DNA from: Clostridiaceae bacterium
GTDB taxonomy: Bacteria; Bacillota; Clostridia; Acetivibrionales; DULL01
Assembly (NCBI GenBank): GCA_012840395.1
Contig: DULL01000030.1
Coordinates: forward strand, 1-37,027
Reading direction: 5' to 3'
DNA length: 37,027 bases
Part shown: in pieces, positions 34,231-37,027 of the stretch
Position numbering within the stretch: the stretch's first letter is position 1
How the letters are laid out: each line of letters begins with the position of its first letter
Notes under the pieces: generated by a model
Database searches by the model: none
What the model was told of the DNA's origin: nothing
The model's input: the letters and a program-made list of their open reading frames with translations, nothing else
Position numbers and translations under genes: made by a program

Positions 34231-37027
34231 TCATCCTGCTTTGCTATCATTTATATTATCATTAATTTTTATGGATACAACCTTAGAAATTCCATGCTCC
34301 TCCATTGTAACCCCATAGAGCCTGTCAGAGCCTTCCATGGTCCCTTTTCTGTGTGTAATCATTATAAATTGTGTCTGCCCTGAAAGCAACTTAAGGTACT
34401 CTAAAAACCTATATACATTTGCTTCATCAAGAGCTGCTTCAATCTCATCTAAAACACAGAAAGGAACCGGCCGTAACCGCAAAATAGCAAATAATAATGC
34501 AATAGCGGTAAATGCTCTTTCCCCCCCTGACAACAACATAAGGTTTTGTAATCTTTTTCCAGGAGGCTGGGCTTCTATTTCTATTCCTGACTCAAGTACA
34601 TTATCCTCATCAGAAAGGATCAGGCGCGCCCTCCCTCCTCCAAACAACTGCTTAAATACTTCATTGAAGTTATCATTAATAATTTTAAATTGTTCAGTAA
34701 ATTGTTTCTTCATTATAGCAGTCATTTCATATATTACACGGTTTAATTTATTTATTGCATTCTCCATATCAATACACTGAGCTACCATGAACTCATAACG
34801 TTCTTTTGTTTTTATATAGTCTTCTATTGACGACAAGTTAACAGGACCTAATTCTTTAATTTGAGTTCTGTACATGTTTATTGCTTTCTGGGCCTGTGAA
34901 ATGGAACCAATGTCTTTTTTCATGGTTAACGCATTATTATAGGTTATTTCATATTCATCCCACATACGGGTTTGGATTGCCTCAATCTCCATTTCGGTCT
35001 TTGACCTTTTTAATTCAATCCTTCCAAGCTCTTCTTGCAATAAAATCAGGTTTTTATTAGCGTCATTAATCTTTTCAGACATTTCCTGTAATTCTTCTTC
35101 CAGTTCTTTTTTTACTCCAATAAGTCTTTCAATCTGAAAATTCCGTCCTGTTTTTTCTTCCTGATAATTTTTCATCTGCAGCTTGAGTCCTTCAATAGTC
35201 TGCTTAATACTTTCAATCTCTTCGGCATTTCTGCTCTTCTCAGCCATTTTATGATTATAGCTGTTTGTTAAAGCCTCTTTTTCTGATAATAACCTGCTTA
35301 TTGTCTCATTGATATTATTTATGCTTTCTGAAATTGAATTTAATTTTATTTTATAATTTGTAATACTATTTGAGAGTTCATCACGTAAAGATTGCTCTTC
35401 TTTATGTTTATCCTGATGCTCTTCAATTACTTTTTTAATGTCATTTATTTCCTGTTCTATTATTCTTAAATCTTCTGAATATTTCTCCAATTCCTCTGAA
35501 GCCTTTTTCTCTTGCTGTATAAGTTCATTTTTCTCATTAATCAGCATTTCAATTCTGGAAGAAATTCTCTCAATATTGTCTTTAACCTGAGACAAATGGC
35601 TTTCATCTCTTACAAGTGCCAGTTGGCAGTTCTTAATATTATTTTCAATTTTTATTAATTTTTCTTTATTCTCTTTAATTTCATTTATTATGGCTGAAAT
35701 ATTACCTTCAAGAGCTAATTCTTTCTTATGAAGTTTTTCCATATTTTCTTGCAACTCTTCAATTTCCCTGTTTCTGCTTAAAATTCCAACTCCTTTATTC
35801 TCTACGCTACCTCCGGTCATAGACCCTGATGTACTTATAATATCACCTTCAAGAGTAACAATTTTAAAACTGTTTTTAAAATCTCTTGAAATAGCAATAC
35901 CAGTATCGAGATTATCAACTACAACAACTTTTCCCAGCAGACTAAGCATAATTCCCTTATACTCTCTTGAATAGGTTATCAAATCCGAAGCAATTCCGCA
36001 AAAACCTTTATAATTCGTCAACCTGGATAATATATTTTCTGCCATATAGCTACCTTTTACAGAAGTAATAGGTAAAAATGTTGCTCTACCCATTTTGGTT
36101 TCCTTTAACTTTTCAATAGCCTTTTTGGCATCCTCCTCACTAGTAGTAACTATATTTTGAAGAGCTCCTCCCAAGGCCATTTCAATCGCAATTTCATATT
36201 TTTTGTCGACCTTTAGCAGTTGTGCTAAAGCGCCATGAATACCTTGCCCAAAGTCCGGTGATTTCTTGCAGAACTGTAGTACTGCCCGAACACTTTTGTT
36301 ATAGCCTTCAAGATTTTTCTCCATTTCATTAAGTAGCTTATATCTGGAGGACTTTACCTGAATTTCAGATTTTACTGCATTTTGTAGTTTTCTATATTCA
36401 TCTAATTCTGAGTCTAATTCATCTTTTTTTCTTAAAATTACTTCCATATCGGATTTTAAAGACTTTAGTTCTTCTGCTGATTTAAATACTGTATTGGTAA
36501 GCTCATTATATTTTTGGGTCTGTTCATCTTTGTCTAATGTAAGCTGCTTTATTTCATTATCTACCGAATTATGATTCTTATTAATATTGCTTATAAAAGA
36601 ATTGAAACTATTAATCTGCAGCTTTTTGTCAGACAAAGCATTCATTTTATCAATCAGGGTTGATTTATAGGACTCAATAAACTTTTCACTTTCTCCAAGA
36701 AGTAGTTGCTGGGCTTTCATTTGCTCTTCATATTCAGCAAGCTCCCTTGAGCATTTTTCATGTTCTTGATATAATTCATTAAGCTTGTCCTTCTTATGTA
36801 ATATTTCCCTGGAAATTCCATATGATTTTGTATTTATTTCCTTTATTTCTTTTTCAATACGTTCAATATTGTTTAATAAATTCTGAATTTTCTCTTCATT
36901 TAGTTTAATTTCAGAAAGGCAACGTTCCAGGCTGTTTTCCAGATTAAAAAACTCATTTCTGGTTTTCTCCAGATTTTCTTCTGCCTTCTTAATGAGTTCA
37001 TTTTTTTGCCTGCTGTTTCTTGTAAAG
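34231..37027 (-). CDS. smc: Chromosome partition protein SMC, N-terminus beyond the window
   Basis: SMC dimerises and, with ScpA and ScpB, organises and segregates the chromosome. The frame stays open on the minus strand to the right edge, so at least 931 codons are here and the N-terminal ATPase half with Walker A is missing. Long coiled-coil arms flank a hinge (IHGALAQLLKV to GSMTGGSVENKG; roughly 35800-36250). The C-terminal head has the signature LLSGGERAF and Walker B CVLDEIEAALDEANV. The ATG at 36718-36720 is internal and not the start. The order smc-ftsY is standard in Firmicutes. Confidence 0.96.
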   Translation of the reverse strand, partial: FTRNSRQKNELIKKAEENLEKTRNEFFNLENSLERCLSEIKLNEEKIQNLLNNIERIEKEIKEINTKSYGISREILHKKDKLNELYQEHEKCSRELAEYEEQMKAQQLLLGESEKFIESYKSTLIDKMNALSDKKLQINSFNSFISNINKNHNSVDNEIKQLTLDKDEQTQKYNELTNTVFKSAEELKSLKSDMEVILRKKDELDSELDEYRKLQNAVKSEIQVKSSRYKLLNEMEKNLEGYNKSVRAVLQFCKKSPDFGQGIHGALAQLLKVDKKYEIAIEMALGGALQNIVTTSEEDAKKAIEKLKETKMGRATFLPITSVKGSYMAENILSRLTNYKGFCGIASDLITYSREYKGIMLSLLGKVVVVDNLDTGIAISRDFKNSFKIVTLEGDIISTSGSMTGGSVENKGVGILSRNREIEELQENMEKLHKKELALEGNISAIINEIKENKEKLIKIENNIKNCQLALVRDESHLSQVKDNIERISSRIEMLINEKNELIQQEKKASEELEKYSEDLRIIEQEINDIKKVIEEHQDKHKEEQSLRDELSNSITNYKIKLNSISESINNINETISRLLSEKEALTNSYNHKMAEKSRNAEEIESIKQTIEGLKLQMKNYQEEKTGRNFQIERLIGVKKELEEELQEMSEKINDANKNLILLQEELGRIELKRSKTEMEIEAIQTRMWDEYEITYNNALTMKKDIGSISQAQKAINMYRTQIKELGPVNLSSIEDYIKTKERYEFMVAQCIDMENAINKLNRVIYEMTAIMKKQFTEQFKIINDNFNEVFKQLFGGGRARLILSDEDNVLESGIEIEAQPPGKRLQNLMLLSGGERAFTAIALLFAILRLRPVPFCVLDEIEAALDEANVYRFLEYLKLLSGQTQFIMITHRKGTMEGSDRLYGVTMEEHGISKVVSIKINDNINDSKAG

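Noticed and set aside
36718..36720. ATG as start of a shorter SMC protein
   Set aside because: The frame stays open upstream to the window edge with coiled-coil sequence, so this ATG is internal.

Overview
The window is about 37 kb of low-GC (roughly one third G+C) chromosome from a spore-forming, Gram-positive anaerobe of the class Clostridia. The pointers are a CotF-type spore coat protein, CIRCE-controlled groESL, gatCAB, LCP, VanW/G5 and Xer proteins, an smc-ftsY pair, and strong AGGAGG-type ribosome binding sites. An Acetivibrio/Ruminiclostridium-like relative is a guess from gene content, not a measured placement.

Layout. Positions 1-172 are the end of a more GC-rich reading frame (about 47% G+C) that runs straight into the 3' half of a class II tRNA-Leu(CAA), followed by a strong terminator. 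This looks like the right attachment site of an integrated element lying to the left. Next comes groES-groEL behind a sigmaA promoter and a perfect CIRCE operator (448-2545), then a GT39-like membrane glycosyltransferase (2903-4495). A promoter and a terminator-bearing leader (4723-4920) precede gatC-gatA-gatB (5008-8236). From 8490 to 11936 lie a Cys-rich secreted protein, a DUF2207 membrane protein and a coiled-coil protein. A PLP aminotransferase and a GntR/UTRA regulator follow (12318-14470), facing a PQQ-propeller lipoprotein on the minus strand (14477-16219).

From 16515 to 27274 everything is on the plus strand: cysteine desulfurase-thiI; VanW and a HypE-like protein; glyA with a hairpin-rich leader; rarA with an overlapping 51-aa membrane ORF; and nifS-nifU-mnmA. 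The two desulfurase modules fit the two tRNA thiolation pathways: ThiI makes s4U8 and MnmA makes s2U34. The Rrf2-type regulator gene (cymR) that sits between rarA and the desulfurase gene in Bacillus is absent.

From 27767 there is an unusual truncated-GT4/PlsC acyltransferase chimera. Beyond it the minus strand carries a spore coat protein, a PHP phosphoesterase, an LCP cell-wall ligase, a Xer recombinase, ftsY, and smc, which runs off the right edge.

Most of the window is conserved housekeeping sequence. The most unusual parts are the tRNA-Leu attachment site, the gatC leader, the glyA leader, the overlapping palindromes before the GntR gene, the rarA-nifS junction and the GT4/PlsC chimera. 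I found no CRISPR array, insertion sequence or rRNA gene.
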